This document shows, in pieces, positions 1 to 8,000 of a stretch of 23,135 bases of DNA; position 1 is the stretch's first letter, and each line of letters opens with the position of its first letter. The stretch covers positions 1,407 through 24,541 of the IMG/VR virus record IMGVR_UViG_3300030117_001083; one strand, 5' to 3'. Under the pieces are notes generated by a model. It made no database searches and was not told the DNA's origin. It was given only the letters and a program-made list of their open reading frames with translations. The translations under genes and the position numbers were made by a program. The DNA is from a virus.

Positions 1-103
1 TCATACTCTGAATATCTTTACCAACTTGAAACGCCCTTTTAATTCCGTTGAAAGCTGTATTTGCTGTAGCAACAGCAGCCGAAATTGTTAAAGGGTCTAA
101 CAT
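1..103 (-). CDS. Small conserved-type phage protein, partial at left edge
   Basis: An open frame starts at an ATG at 101-103 and runs off the left edge of the window without a stop. The 34 visible residues begin MLDPLTISAAVATANTAFNG and go on with a basic stretch (IKRAFQVGKDIQSM). The N-terminus is Ala/Thr-rich and helix-forming, but not hydrophobic enough to call a signal or membrane anchor. I have the impression of similar starts (M-I/L-DP, small residues, then GKDIQ) in small proteins near the lysis genes of marine podoviruses, but cannot assign a function. It follows the holin-like gene by 9 bases and lacks a strong Shine-Dalgarno sequence, so translation may depend on its neighbour. The gene call is fairly safe; its role is unknown. 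Confidence 0.65.
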   Translation of the reverse strand, partial: MLDPLTISAAVATANTAFNGIKRAFQVGKDIQSM

Positions 104-112
104 GTAACTAAG

Positions 113-274
113 CTAATAAACTTTTAGCAAAACATTAATGAGCAAACCTATGACCGCAGAAATTCCACCAAGACCAACAAGCTCAATTCTCTTTAAGCGA
201 AAGAAAATCTCCTTATACTGAATGTGATTCTCAGTTTCTAGTTTAACCACTCTTGTTTCTAATGCTTTGGTCAT
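113..274 (-). CDS. Holin-like one-TM small protein (XhlA-like layout), 53 aa
   Basis: This short frame runs from an ATG at 272-274 to a TAG at 113-115. Residues 1-31 (MTKALETRVVKLETENHIQY then KEIFFRLKRIE) form a charged amphipathic helix with heptad-like spacing. Residues 32-50 (LVGLGGISAVIGLLINVLL) form one hydrophobic segment, followed by a short basic tail, KVY. A charged coiled coil before a single C-terminal membrane helix is the layout of the small haemolysin XhlA/holin-type family, which acts in the inner membrane during lysis. Its ATG overlaps the stop of the preceding gene (ATGA, 271-274), a typical coupled start, and this supports it as real despite its size. A function in lysis is inferred from layout and from its place at the end of the late genes; a structural membrane peptide is also possible. 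Confidence 0.68.
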   Translation of the reverse strand: MTKALETRVVKLETENHIQYKEIFFRLKRIELVGLGGISAVIGLLINVLLKVY

Positions 275-546
275 AGCTTATTAGCTGCATCTCTTTGAAC
301 TCTGGTCTTGTAATCACTCCTTGCTACCACCAACTTTACAAAGTCAGCTTGGTTGCTTGGGATTGGGTCAGTAAAAGAACTATCGTTCATTAACTTAATT
401 GTCCACTCAGATTGCATCCTTTTCCAACAGTTATTAATTTTACCTGTCATTGCTTCTTGAACCCATGTGTTAATATCCAACAAATCATTCTTTAGAATAG
501 TCTGTTGAGTATCATCTACTTCTATTGTTAGTGTAAGTTTTGCCAT
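271..546 (-). CDS. Conserved hypothetical phage protein, 91 aa
   Basis: A small soluble protein of mixed charge with no membrane segment or signal peptide. The N-terminus (MAKLTLTIEVDD) looks like a beta strand, followed by helical parts, including a Trp-containing stretch (NINTWVQEAMTGKINNCWKR) and a conserved-looking tail (SFTDPIPSNQADFVKLVVAR). I believe similar proteins occur at this place, after the fibers and before the holin, in marine podoviruses, but I know no function. The start is well supported: AAAGGAG at 553-559 lies 6 bases before the ATG. Its TGA overlaps the ATG of the holin-like gene, so the two are probably translated together. A tail-linked or lysis-linked role is only a guess from position. 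Confidence 0.8.
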   Translation of the reverse strand: MAKLTLTIEVDDTQQTILKNDLLDINTWVQEAMTGKINNCWKRMQSEWTIKLMNDSSFTDPIPSNQADFVKLVVARSDYKTRVQRDAANKL

Positions 547-585
547 TTTAATCTCCTTTAAGATATGTTATTTCGCATTGGCATA

Positions 586-1215
586 TTAACCTAATAGGTA
601 TCCAGAAAAAAGTGTTCTACCACTACTAGCGGCAATGTCAGTTTGAGAAGTTCCACCACTCTGATTTATTTGTACTGTAGCTGTATCACTAGCATCCATA
701 TCTGCAATAGCAGTTACTTGAGCAGTAAAATAGTTATAGTCTCCACCATCTGTATTAAAATTTTCAATCCATTCATGTGTATGATTTGATGTTACTATTG
801 CCATATTGTAGTAACTTGCTGCGGTGTCTACATTATCCAATCTTAAAGATGCGTATAAAAAATACTTTCCTGTTACAGGTGCTGTAAATGTGTTAGATGC
901 AAAATTACTACCTACATCAAATCTTTCAGTATCAAATGTAACTAAATCCTGACTTCCGTCAGTATCAATATTATCTTGACCTGAACTTTTATTTACAAAA
1001 AAAGCACATTGAAGTGGCTTAGTAACTTGTCCATTCTCGTCAAATGCCATGTGTGTTGTCGTGCCAAGTGCAGAACCTAACCCTATAACCAAGTCATCAG
1101 AACTATCGTCTAGTCCTATGTGAAAGTCTTGAGCATTGCCATCAAACAATATTTTACTATCTGATGCAGCACCCTCGCCCATCTCTATGTTTCTTACTTT
1201 TAATGTTGAGGTCAT
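586..1215 (-). CDS. C1q-like tail appendage / putative receptor-binding protein, 209 aa
   Basis: Residues 1-65 are a short N-terminal module (MTSTLKVRNIEM, then DFHIGLDDSSDDLVIGLG) of the kind seen in marine phage fibers. From about residue 66 to the end lies a C1q/TNF-like beta-sandwich: QCAFFVNKSSGQ, VTFDTERFDVGSNFASNTFT, then APVTGKYFLYASLRLDN and a closing strand ending SGYLLG. The pattern 'F..G..F....FTAPVTGKY' is the family's hallmark. Such domains usually trimerise and sit at the tips of fibers or appendages, where they bind host surface structures. A Shine-Dalgarno sequence (AGGAG) overlaps the stop codon of the upstream fiber-like gene. This is one of two C1q-like proteins here. Receptor binding is inferred from the fold. 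Confidence 0.82.
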   Translation of the reverse strand: MTSTLKVRNIEMGEGAASDSKILFDGNAQDFHIGLDDSSDDLVIGLGSALGTTTHMAFDENGQVTKPLQCAFFVNKSSGQDNIDTDGSQDLVTFDTERFDVGSNFASNTFTAPVTGKYFLYASLRLDNVDTAASYYNMAIVTSNHTHEWIENFNTDGGDYNYFTAQVTAIADMDASDTATVQINQSGGTSQTDIAASSGRTLFSGYLLG

Positions 1216-1226
1216 TATTTACTCTC

Positions 1227-2183
1227 CTATCCACAATATAGAACACAAGACACTAGCTTAACGTCTGTGCTACTATTACCTATTGTTACTTTACCTATTG
1301 TCTTACTCCTTACAATATCATCTGACTGCACTTTTGCTGTACCATCTCCGTTGCTCTCTAGTAAGTCACCCTTTGCACACGCACCTGTTACACGCACAGA
1401 GCCTGTACCAACTGATGCAATCATTGCTTTTACATCTTCATTTTCTTCTATTGTCCTCCACCTTGAGAAAACACCATATACAGCTTTATCTCCTACACTA
1501 CTAGATACCTCTATCTTTGGGTGGTCTGCTCTATCTTGCTGTGATTTAGAACCATCTTTAGCAATAATTGTTTTAGTATCAACTGTGTCTATTGTACTTA
1601 CAACAGTTCCTATAGGTGTGTCGGATGGTATGCCAGAACTTTCGTGTGAACCCTGAAAACCAGATAAAGATACTGTACTACCAGAAACAGTTATTTCTCC
1701 TTCTTCAGAACTTGCTTGATAAAATCGTATAAGGCTACCATCATTTGTTTGTCTGTTTACATCTAATGGATTAACACCCGCTCCAATATCAATGTTACCA
1801 TCTTGTGTCATACTGATGCCACTAACTTGTATGCCAGTATTAGTGCTTCCAATGTTTACATTACCACTAGCATCAATCCTCATGCTTTCTGTATCCATGC
1901 CGTCTGAACCACCTCTGCTAATTACGATAGTTCTACCTGAACTTCCACCATCATCATGTACACCAATATGAAACTGTCCTGAACCATCACCAGAAGGTGT
2001 TATAAGTTCTAATCCCTCATATGAACTTGCTTTGGATTTAATAGAAACTGTGTTTGCATTTATTTGCATGCGTTCTGTATTAGCTGTCTTTACTGCAACT
2101 ACATCATTCGTAGATAAATCTAATCCGCTATCTTGGTCGCCACTCTGATTGACTACTGTATCGACTTCAATTTTGCTAACCAT
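1227..2183 (-). CDS. Phage fiber-like / appendage protein, 318 aa
   Basis: The N-terminus (MVSKIEVDTVVNQSGDQDSG) resembles that of the two C1q-like neighbours, suggesting a shared attachment mode. Residues 60-140 hold fiber-type repeats (QFHIGVHDDGG, SMRIDASGNVNIGST, DGNIDIGAG). The C-terminal third, about residues 168-318, is a separate beta-rich domain with VSLSGFQGSHESSG, then VYGVFSRWRT, then GSVRVTGACAKGDLLESNGD and GTAKVQSDDIVRSKTIGKV, ending CVLYCG. That pattern is familiar from structural proteins of marine phages and faintly recalls the C-terminal maturation domains of phage appendage proteins (Peptidase_G2 type); I cannot show catalysis. AGGAG overlaps the TAG of the upstream gene and sets the start. 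Most likely a virion appendage protein, exact role unknown. Confidence 0.72.
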   Translation of the reverse strand: MVSKIEVDTVVNQSGDQDSGLDLSTNDVVAVKTANTERMQINANTVSIKSKASSYEGLELITPSGDGSGQFHIGVHDDGGSSGRTIVISRGGSDGMDTESMRIDASGNVNIGSTNTGIQVSGISMTQDGNIDIGAGVNPLDVNRQTNDGSLIRFYQASSEEGEITVSGSTVSLSGFQGSHESSGIPSDTPIGTVVSTIDTVDTKTIIAKDGSKSQQDRADHPKIEVSSSVGDKAVYGVFSRWRTIEENEDVKAMIASVGTGSVRVTGACAKGDLLESNGDGTAKVQSDDIVRSKTIGKVTIGNSSTDVKLVSCVLYCG

Positions 2184-2192
2184 GTCTTACTC

Positions 2193-2414
2193 CTATGATG
2201 GCTTTGTTGGAAAGGTTACAGAAGATGGGTCAACACTATGTGGTGGCACATCAATTAGTTTTGGACTTGCATTTTTTGTCATATCTCTTAATGCTTGCCT
2301 GTATGTTTTCCATTCAGCTTTTTTAGTATCAGACAATGGGCTATCGTTAGCCTGTGTCCAGTCACTTTGTTCTAAAAGTTTATTTCTTTCTTGTCTTAAT
2401 TTTTCCATGCTCAT
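2193..2414 (-). CDS. Phage tail assembly chaperone-like protein (Phage_tail_APC type), 73 aa
   Basis: The sequence matches the pattern of small phage tail assembly chaperone-like proteins (pfam Phage_tail_APC): a basic helix with 'LRQERNKLLEQSDWTQANDS', then a second helix 'AEWKTYRQALRDMTKN', and a proline-rich tail ending 'VTFPTKPS'. The order R..RN.LL..SDWTQ ... YRQALRD ... P is diagnostic to my eye. These proteins are thought to help fold or attach fiber or tail components. Here it lies between two appendage genes, which fits a fiber-assembly helper. AGGA lies 7 bases before the ATG at 2412-2414; Met3 is an alternative start. The gene begins 4 bases after the upstream stop. The family call is fairly sure; the actual client protein is inference. 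Confidence 0.78.
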   Translation of the reverse strand: MSMEKLRQERNKLLEQSDWTQANDSPLSDTKKAEWKTYRQALRDMTKNASPKLIDVPPHSVDPSSVTFPTKPS

Positions 2415-2418
2415 ATTA

Positions 2419-2949
2419 TTATCCTACTAAAAAGCCACTAAAGATTGGAGGGTAATTACTGCCTGATGTATTAGAATATATGTACCCTGTTGCTATATTA
2501 ACTCTTACATATTCATTAGCTGAAAGTGATGCTAAACCACTCATTGAAACATTAAAATACCCTGCTGTTCCATTAAGGTAAGTGTAAGTTTGCCCAAATA
2601 CGTTTGGAGAGCCAAAACTTGAGTCAGTATCTTGTTCTAAGTACCCTTTAAAGTCACCCCCATCAGGCATCTGACCCGCTGAAGCACCATTGCAAAATGC
2701 ATTAAGAGAAAAAGAGTAAATTCCTGCTATTGGAGCTTGAAATTTATTTGTACCATCCCAACAGCTTCCCACATTAAATGTAACTGTATCAAATGTAATA
2801 TGTCCATTCAGAGAAACGCCACCTCCTGAATTTACTTTTTTAGCAGAAAACGCAGGTCTAGCAGGAGTTGTAATACGCCCACTACTATCAATAGTCTGAG
2901 CCGTAGTGTTATTGGTATGAGATATTGTTTCTACTTGTAGCTTACTCAT
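2419..2949 (-). CDS. C1q-like tail appendage / putative receptor-binding protein, about 176 aa
   Basis: The chosen start gives MSKLQVETISHTNNTTAQTI, an N-terminus like those of the two other appendage proteins (MTSTLKV..., MVSKIEV...). A short linker (DSSGRITTPARPAFSA) leads to a C1q-like beta-sandwich: HITFDTVTFNVGSCWDGTNK, then FQAPIAGIYSFSLNAFCNGA, and the final strand PPIFSGFLVG. The ATG at 2947-2949 overlaps the stop of the preceding gene (ATGA), and GGTGA lies just upstream. An in-frame ATG at 2959-2961 would add four residues (MGDS) and overlap the upstream gene by 16 bases, which I find less likely. Probably a trimeric tip or appendage that contacts the host. It shares fold but little sequence with the other C1q-like protein, so the two may recognise different targets. 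Confidence 0.82.
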   Translation of the reverse strand: MSKLQVETISHTNNTTAQTIDSSGRITTPARPAFSAKKVNSGGGVSLNGHITFDTVTFNVGSCWDGTNKFQAPIAGIYSFSLNAFCNGASAGQMPDGGDFKGYLEQDTDSSFGSPNVFGQTYTYLNGTAGYFNVSMSGLASLSANEYVRVNIATGYIYSNTSGSNYPPIFSGFLVG

Positions 2950-3131
2950 ACTATCACCCATATCCCAGATACAGTTACAGTAGCACTAGCTCCAATCGTA
3001 ATTGGTCCAGCTGATACAGCATTGTTACTTGCATCTATTGTGAGTGAAGTAGCTACTGTGTTTTCTCCTTGCTTTATAACAGGCTCATACGAAGTAGCAG
3101 TTGCATCTTTACCTAAGTTATGTTCACCCAT
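2946..3131 (-). CDS. Small phage protein in fiber cluster, 61 aa
   Basis: A short protein with a polar N-terminus (MGEHNLGKDATATSYEPVIK) and a beta-rich second half (SAGPITIGASATVTVSGIWV). The 'GPITI..GATVTVSG.W.IV' ending is common in small proteins next to marine phage fiber genes; I know no tested function. Its ATG shares one base with the stop of the preceding gene (TAATG at 3129-3133), and its own TGA overlaps the next gene's start. This tightly coupled chain argues that it is real in spite of its length. It may be a fiber-tip or adaptor peptide, but that is only inferred from position. Confidence 0.7.
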   Translation of the reverse strand: MGEHNLGKDATATSYEPVIKQGENTVATSLTIDASNNAVSAGPITIGASATVTVSGIWVIV

Positions 3132-3490
3132 TATGTAATCTCCATAATACTCATCGTAACGGAAACCTTGTCAGCTACAGAACAATCAATCTGTATTTTA
3201 TCTGTAGTCTCCAAAACAATCTTTGCTCCCATTAGGACAGATGTGCTTTGTCCTACTGCTAGTGGAATATCATTTGCAAGAAATGTTGTTGTATTGGTAG
3301 CTGCTCGACCACCTCCACTTGTATCTGAAACTAACTTTACATCTGCTGTGACTTGAGCAGTATGTACGTTACACAATACTAATCCTAACACTACTGTCGT
3401 CGTACTACCTGGAGTTGTATACAAGTCTTCTGGAGTACCAGCACTTGCTGGCATTACATCATGACTTACAACTTTAAATGTATTTGCCAT
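3131..3490 (-). CDS. Tail fiber-associated beta-sandwich protein, 119 aa, function unknown
   Basis: A beta-rich protein without signal peptide or membrane segment: MANTFKVVSHDVMPASAGTP, then LYTTPGSTTTVVLGLVLCNV (strands around a turn), GGRAATNTTTFLANDIPLAVG and a closing strand pair DKIQIDCSVADKVSVTMSIM. The layout, a strand-rich domain with 'TVVLGLxLCNV' and 'LxxTDKIQ', is one I associate with small virion or fiber-related proteins of marine phages (an impression, not a search). AAAGGAG with good spacing stands before the ATG at 3488-3490. It follows the main fiber gene by 15 bases and leads into the appendage chain. It could be an adaptor between the fiber and the C1q-like tips, or a decoration protein. 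Confidence 0.75.
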   Translation of the reverse strand: MANTFKVVSHDVMPASAGTPEDLYTTPGSTTTVVLGLVLCNVHTAQVTADVKLVSDTSGGGRAATNTTTFLANDIPLAVGQSTSVLMGAKIVLETTDKIQIDCSVADKVSVTMSIMEIT

Positions 3491-3505
3491 ATTAAATCTC
3501 CTTTA

Positions 3506-5047
3506 TCATCCTAAGGCAATTGCAAGTGCAACACTATTGGCTTCTGCTGTTGCTTCAGTAGTGCCTCCAATGTCACTTAATAGTTCTGAAGCAGAACGAC
3601 CCTCAATAGATGTGCCATCTACTCTTAAAAAATCATTATCAACAACACTAGCATTTGCTACCAGAACATTCCCATTTGATATACCAGTTGATAGTGTTGC
3701 TGTTGTTGTAATAGAAGTACCATTTAATGTCATAGCATCAGCTTCTAATGTTCCATCAACATCTACATCACCAGAGATATCTAAATCTGCAAATACAGAA
3801 GTTCCAGTACCAGTTACTGTTCCTCCTACTCCTAAGTTTCCAGCAATAGTAACATTTGTTGTGCCAGTAGGAATCTCAATAACATCACTATCAGCATCAT
3901 TCTTTATCGTTACATCATTAGTAGAACCTTGACCAGTTAGTATTAATCCTTCTGCACTTGTATAACCTATTGCAGCATTATCTCCAGCAGACGTATCGCC
4001 AGTAGCTTCAAGAGTTGCACCAGTTATTACACCAGAAGCAGTAAGAGCAGTTATGTTTGGACTTCCTCCTGACCCAGCAAGTGAAGCCATGTCAGCAATA
4101 ACAGAGCTAGTAGCAAGTAAATTCAAATCCTCAACTATAGCACTTGTTGCCAATAAATTTAGGTCAGTAACAATATCAGATGTTGCCAATGTATTTAAGT
4201 CATTAACGATATCTGTTGTTGCTAGTGTGTTAAGGTCGCTAACTATATCATCTGTTGCTAGTTTATTTAAGTCAGCAACAATATCACTTGTAGCAAGAGT
4301 ATTCAAATCGCTAACAATGTCACTTGTAGCTAGGATATTTAGGTCTTCAACGATTGCACTTGTTGCTAGTGTATTTAAATCAGATACAAAGTCTGATGTT
4401 ATTAATGAAGCAACTCCAGCAACACTAGAAACTGCTGATGATATTCCGGCAACTGTTGTTACGTGAGCTTGTATGTTAGCTACAGTAGTTACGTTAGCTT
4501 GTATTCCAGCAACAGTATTAATATTTGCAGTTATTGCACTTAATGAATTTACGTTAGCAATAGTTGGTCCAGCTTCGGCAGCACCAGTAGTAGCATTAAA
4601 CCCAAGAACTGTTCCTAATCTAGCCGCTTTAAGAGGAAGCTCCATAGACACAGCAGAATCAGAATCTTGTAATCGTATTGACCTTCCGATTGTATCATCA
4701 ACGTCAGCATCAATCGCAATAAGTTTATCTAGCTCTGTGTTGAGAGAAGATATATTAAATGCACCCTGACTAGGGAAGTCAGTAGTTCTCTCGAGTGCTA
4801 TGTCTCTTGTTATCACTACAGTCGAACCACCAGTAGCACCAGTAACAGACATTGAAACTGTACCAGTAGAACCACTCCCACCTGATACTGTGTAGTGAGT
4901 TGTTAATGTTTTAAGCGTGTCATCTACATAAACATTTAAATCAGCAGCAGCAAAAAACTCAAAATTTACTGTAAAAGAAGTCGTTGTCGCTCCTTGAGAA
5001 ACACTATATGACACTCTAGGTGTATTATTTGAAACGGATATAGTCAT
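3506..5047 (-). CDS. Tail fiber protein with T7 gp17-type N-terminal domain, 513 aa
   Basis: Residues 1-130 match the T7 gp17 N-terminal tail-attachment domain (Phage_T7_tail): SYSVSQGATTTSFTVNFEFF, LNVYVDDTL, HYTVSGG, STVVITRDIALERTTDF and FNISSLNTELDKL. This part anchors the fiber to the tail nozzle. A shaft follows: four 10-residue units (about 174-213, ANVTTVANIQ type) and eight exact-length 12-residue units (223-318, DLNTLATSDIVA type). Residues 330-445 are fiber-type beta modules (SAEGLILTGQGSTNDVTI, NLGVGGTVTGTGTSVFADLD). The end (DFLRVDGTSIEGRSASELLS) resembles the C-termini of marine phage fibers that carry separate tip proteins. I see no autoprotease or chaperone domain. It lies 31 bases after the giant internal protein and has only a weak Shine-Dalgarno sequence, so it may be expressed at low level. 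Confidence 0.9.
   Translation of the reverse strand: MTISVSNNTPRVSYSVSQGATTTSFTVNFEFFAAADLNVYVDDTLKTLTTHYTVSGGSGSTGTVSMSVTGATGGSTVVITRDIALERTTDFPSQGAFNISSLNTELDKLIAIDADVDDTIGRSIRLQDSDSAVSMELPLKAARLGTVLGFNATTGAAEAGPTIANVNSLSAITANINTVAGIQANVTTVANIQAHVTTVAGISSAVSSVAGVASLITSDFVSDLNTLATSAIVEDLNILATSDIVSDLNTLATSDIVADLNKLATDDIVSDLNTLATTDIVNDLNTLATSDIVTDLNLLATSAIVEDLNLLATSSVIADMASLAGSGGSPNITALTASGVITGATLEATGDTSAGDNAAIGYTSAEGLILTGQGSTNDVTIKNDADSDVIEIPTGTTNVTIAGNLGVGGTVTGTGTSVFADLDISGDVDVDGTLEADAMTLNGTSITTTATLSTGISNGNVLVANASVVDNDFLRVDGTSIEGRSASELLSDIGGTTEATAEANSVALAIALG
4094..4381 (-). repeat. Eight tandem 36-bp units encoding 12-residue fiber-shaft repeats
   Basis: The stretch encodes eight back-to-back units of 12 residues with consensus DLNxLATSxIVx (fiber residues 223-318), with no gain or loss of a residue. 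At DNA level the units differ at many silent positions; for example Leu and Ser are spelled differently from unit to unit. The repeat is thus much clearer in protein than in DNA. A degenerate half unit precedes it (SDFVS) and a decayed one follows (DMASLAG). It probably forms a repetitive trimeric shaft. Confidence 0.9.
4409..4528 (-). repeat. Four tandem 30-bp units encoding 10-residue fiber-shaft repeats
   Basis: Fiber residues 174-213 read as four 10-residue units: ANINTVAGIQ, ANVTTVANIQ, AHVTTVAGIS, SAVSSVAGVA. They lie directly before the 12-residue array and have a different period. Units of this kind are common in fiber shafts of marine phages. Confidence 0.8.
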
Positions 5048-5078
5048 ATCGAAACTCTACTTTCTTTTTTAATTTTAA

Positions 5079-8000
5079 TCAATCAAATCTTCTATCAAGA
5101 GCATAAGCCCAATCATTTACTAAACCTTTTACATAAAATATTTGGAAATAAGGAATGTTTTTTAAAGTCAACCCAGCACCTCTGCCAAAATCTCCTTGAT
5201 ACATTTCATAAATTCCATCTACTACATCATAACCATAACTCGGTCCAGCTCCACCAAGACCAATAGCTGTTTCTAAAGTATCTTCTGTAAATTTAGGCTG
5301 AAGAAACCCTCCAGTAATATTTTTACCAGACAAAGATAATATGGTATGCATACTTTCATAAAACAAATCAGAGTGAATAGCAGCTAACCCAGAATACTCA
5401 AAAGACCTAGCCATTCTATCTTGCCATTCCATCTCCTCCCATCTCCAAGAAGGAGTTCTTAACCAGATTGAAAAGTAAGCTAAACCCAATCCAATCATAG
5501 GAGGCAAAACTCTACTCTTTAAAGCACCTTGACTAAATGCTCCAGTAATAGAAGTTAACGCACCCATAGAATAAGCATAGAATTGAAAAGGCAAAGCCAT
5601 AAAAGCTAAATGTTTTTCTAACTTAACATAACCTGGATAATCTTTATGCTCTTTTAATATGCCACCAAGACCAGCTCTTTGAACAGTAGATGTTTTGATT
5701 AAAACAACACCATCAACAATCTTAGGCTTATCTGCTGGAGTACCCATAATAATAGTATTTAAAATACCTGATGACATGCTTTTAGAAAATGTATCTCGTA
5801 ACTCAATATCATCCCAAGCTTTAGTATTCGCTAACCATAAACCTCTATCAGATTGTTGAATAACTTTATCATCAATAAGTTTGCTTATTCTTAAAGCATG
5901 GTCTTTAGTAATGTTATATCTAAGAAGATAAGCCCTGTCGAAATCACTTTCGTTGCCTGTAGCCCATCTTCTTGAAGCAGAAATATAATGGTCTGCTCTT
6001 ATTAGAGCATCAAGTCTTTTCCATATAGTAGTTAAAATACCAAGACCATTAGCTTTATAAAAATTATTTTTAGCACTATCCCAAAATGAATCGCCAAATG
6101 TACTAAACCTCATGTCATCAACCATTTTTTGTTGAGCAGTACCAAGAGTCATATCAATGGCTTCACCCCATTTCCCAACTTCTTTAATTGTTGCTCTCAT
6201 CTTAGGGTCAAAAATAGCATCTAATAAACCATGCATAGTTTTACCAACCCCATGATTCATCATAACAATAGAAGGTTCAGCTATTGCAGCCATCATAGCA
6301 CTACCTAAAAATTTTGTTTGAGCGCCAAATCTTAATCCGTAAGCAATACGTTTATCATAAGTAGCTGGATGTTCATGGATTCTTTCTGTAACAACTCGGT
6401 CATACCCAAAGCGAATATTCATATAAATATCTTCGGCATTAGCTTTTACTTCGCTAGGTGATTGTTTATTAATTATCCCTTGCTCATAAGCAGACTCAAA
6501 CACTTCATCTTTAATGTCATCAATAGTTTTAAAATTTCCAAAAGCTTTTTTAAACTCAACCATACCAGCAGTTCTTGAAACATATTGCTTATAAATATCA
6601 TAAGGATTTCTATGGATAAATTTTAAGATAACACTATTAGGTATATCTAAATTTCTATGCTTAAAATGCTTTGACAAACCTTTGCCTACATAGATATCTT
6701 CAACAGCAGTATACTGTTCTCCTAAAATTTTTTGAGTAGTATCTCTAGCTCTTTCAGCAGCTTCTTCACGAGAAGGTTTTGCAGCAAGAACAATAATCTT
6801 TTTTAACTTAGGGTCGAACACTTCTTTATACGGATTAGCCATATAATAATTAGTAAGAATGCCTTCAAATTCATCTCTATACTTTTCTATTATCTTGTGA
6901 TTCCAGTATCTAGGGAAAAAAGACTCAATCATTTCTCTAGCTTTTGCAAACTTACCACCCTCTTGAGTTGACCTCTTTAAAGCCAATCTATTAATTCTAT
7001 TTTCATTAGCTACCCTAGACTCTCCATCTAGCCTTCTTCTTTTCCCATGCATCATTTCATGGAAAAATACAAAATCTACTAAGTCACCCTCTTTTCTAAA
7101 TCGAGAAAAGTTTTCTGCTATAAAAAGCCTATGATTCCTTGTAACGATTACTTGCTCTAAGTTGTTGAGAAGGAGGTCACTTTGTTTTTTTGAAAACTTT
7201 CCTTCTTGGACAAGCTCATTTACTTTCTTTTGTATCTCAGGAATCTCGATATCTTCAATAACTCTATCAGGAAATATCTTTTGGTCGTTTACATATTTTC
7301 TCCACTTTTCATTTATAGAGCTAATGTAAGATTCTCGATTCTCTACTGTCTGCATTTCCAACCAAAGCTTATTAATCCTTCTTCTGTCTATATAAACAGT
7401 ACCTTGACCTTGAAATAATTCCTCTATTTGTTTGTCGCTTAGTTTAGAAGTGTTAATAATTTCTTGCTTTTCTTTCTTTGTCCAAGTTCTTCCTCTTCTT
7501 AAAGGAGTAAATCTACCAAACCAATTTTGAGCTTTATCCCATTCAGAAAAAATCATATCTTTATTTACTCTGCCTTTAGGTAATATTTCTTTATTAAGCT
7601 TGTCCCAAATGAACATATCTTTTTTATCTAATGAAATAATCTTTTGTACTCCAAACTCTTTCCCCCAAAGAGCCTGTATTTCATCATCAGAAAGTTCACT
7701 AATATTTGTTACATTTAATTTTGCAGTATAAGACTTAGGAGTAATTGTACTTGTTCTAAATCTTTCTAAATCATCAACAAGATTTTCTAATTTCTCATGC
7801 AAAAAATTAACTCTATCTTCTTTGTTCGCAATCCATTCGTCAAACTTCTGAAGATTGTCATACTCAAAATCCCTTAAACCTTTTCTTTTAATTTGGAGGT
7901 CTAAGGAAGCAAGATACTTTTTTTGCTTTTGAGTTAATCCCCTAGATTTACCTTGCTCTAAAATATTATCTCTAGTCTTTATTAGATTAGTCTTAACTCC

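Noticed and set aside
1267-1656. Plus-strand frames of 129 and 73 codons opposite the 318-residue appendage gene
   Set aside because: Hydrophobic, low-complexity Leu/Ser/Thr products, antisense to a gene with clear domain patterns; no start signals.
2149-2430. 93-codon plus-strand frame over the chaperone-like gene, with Cys and hydrophobic residues
   Set aside because: Antisense to a gene with a recognisable family pattern and strong ribosome sites; opposite to the operon direction.
3537-4769. Three long plus-strand open frames (131, 137 and 98 codons) opposite the tail fiber
   Set aside because: They mirror the fiber's biased codons and tandem repeats, have repetitive Val/Ser/Ala-rich products, no ribosome sites, and oppose the only transcription direction seen.
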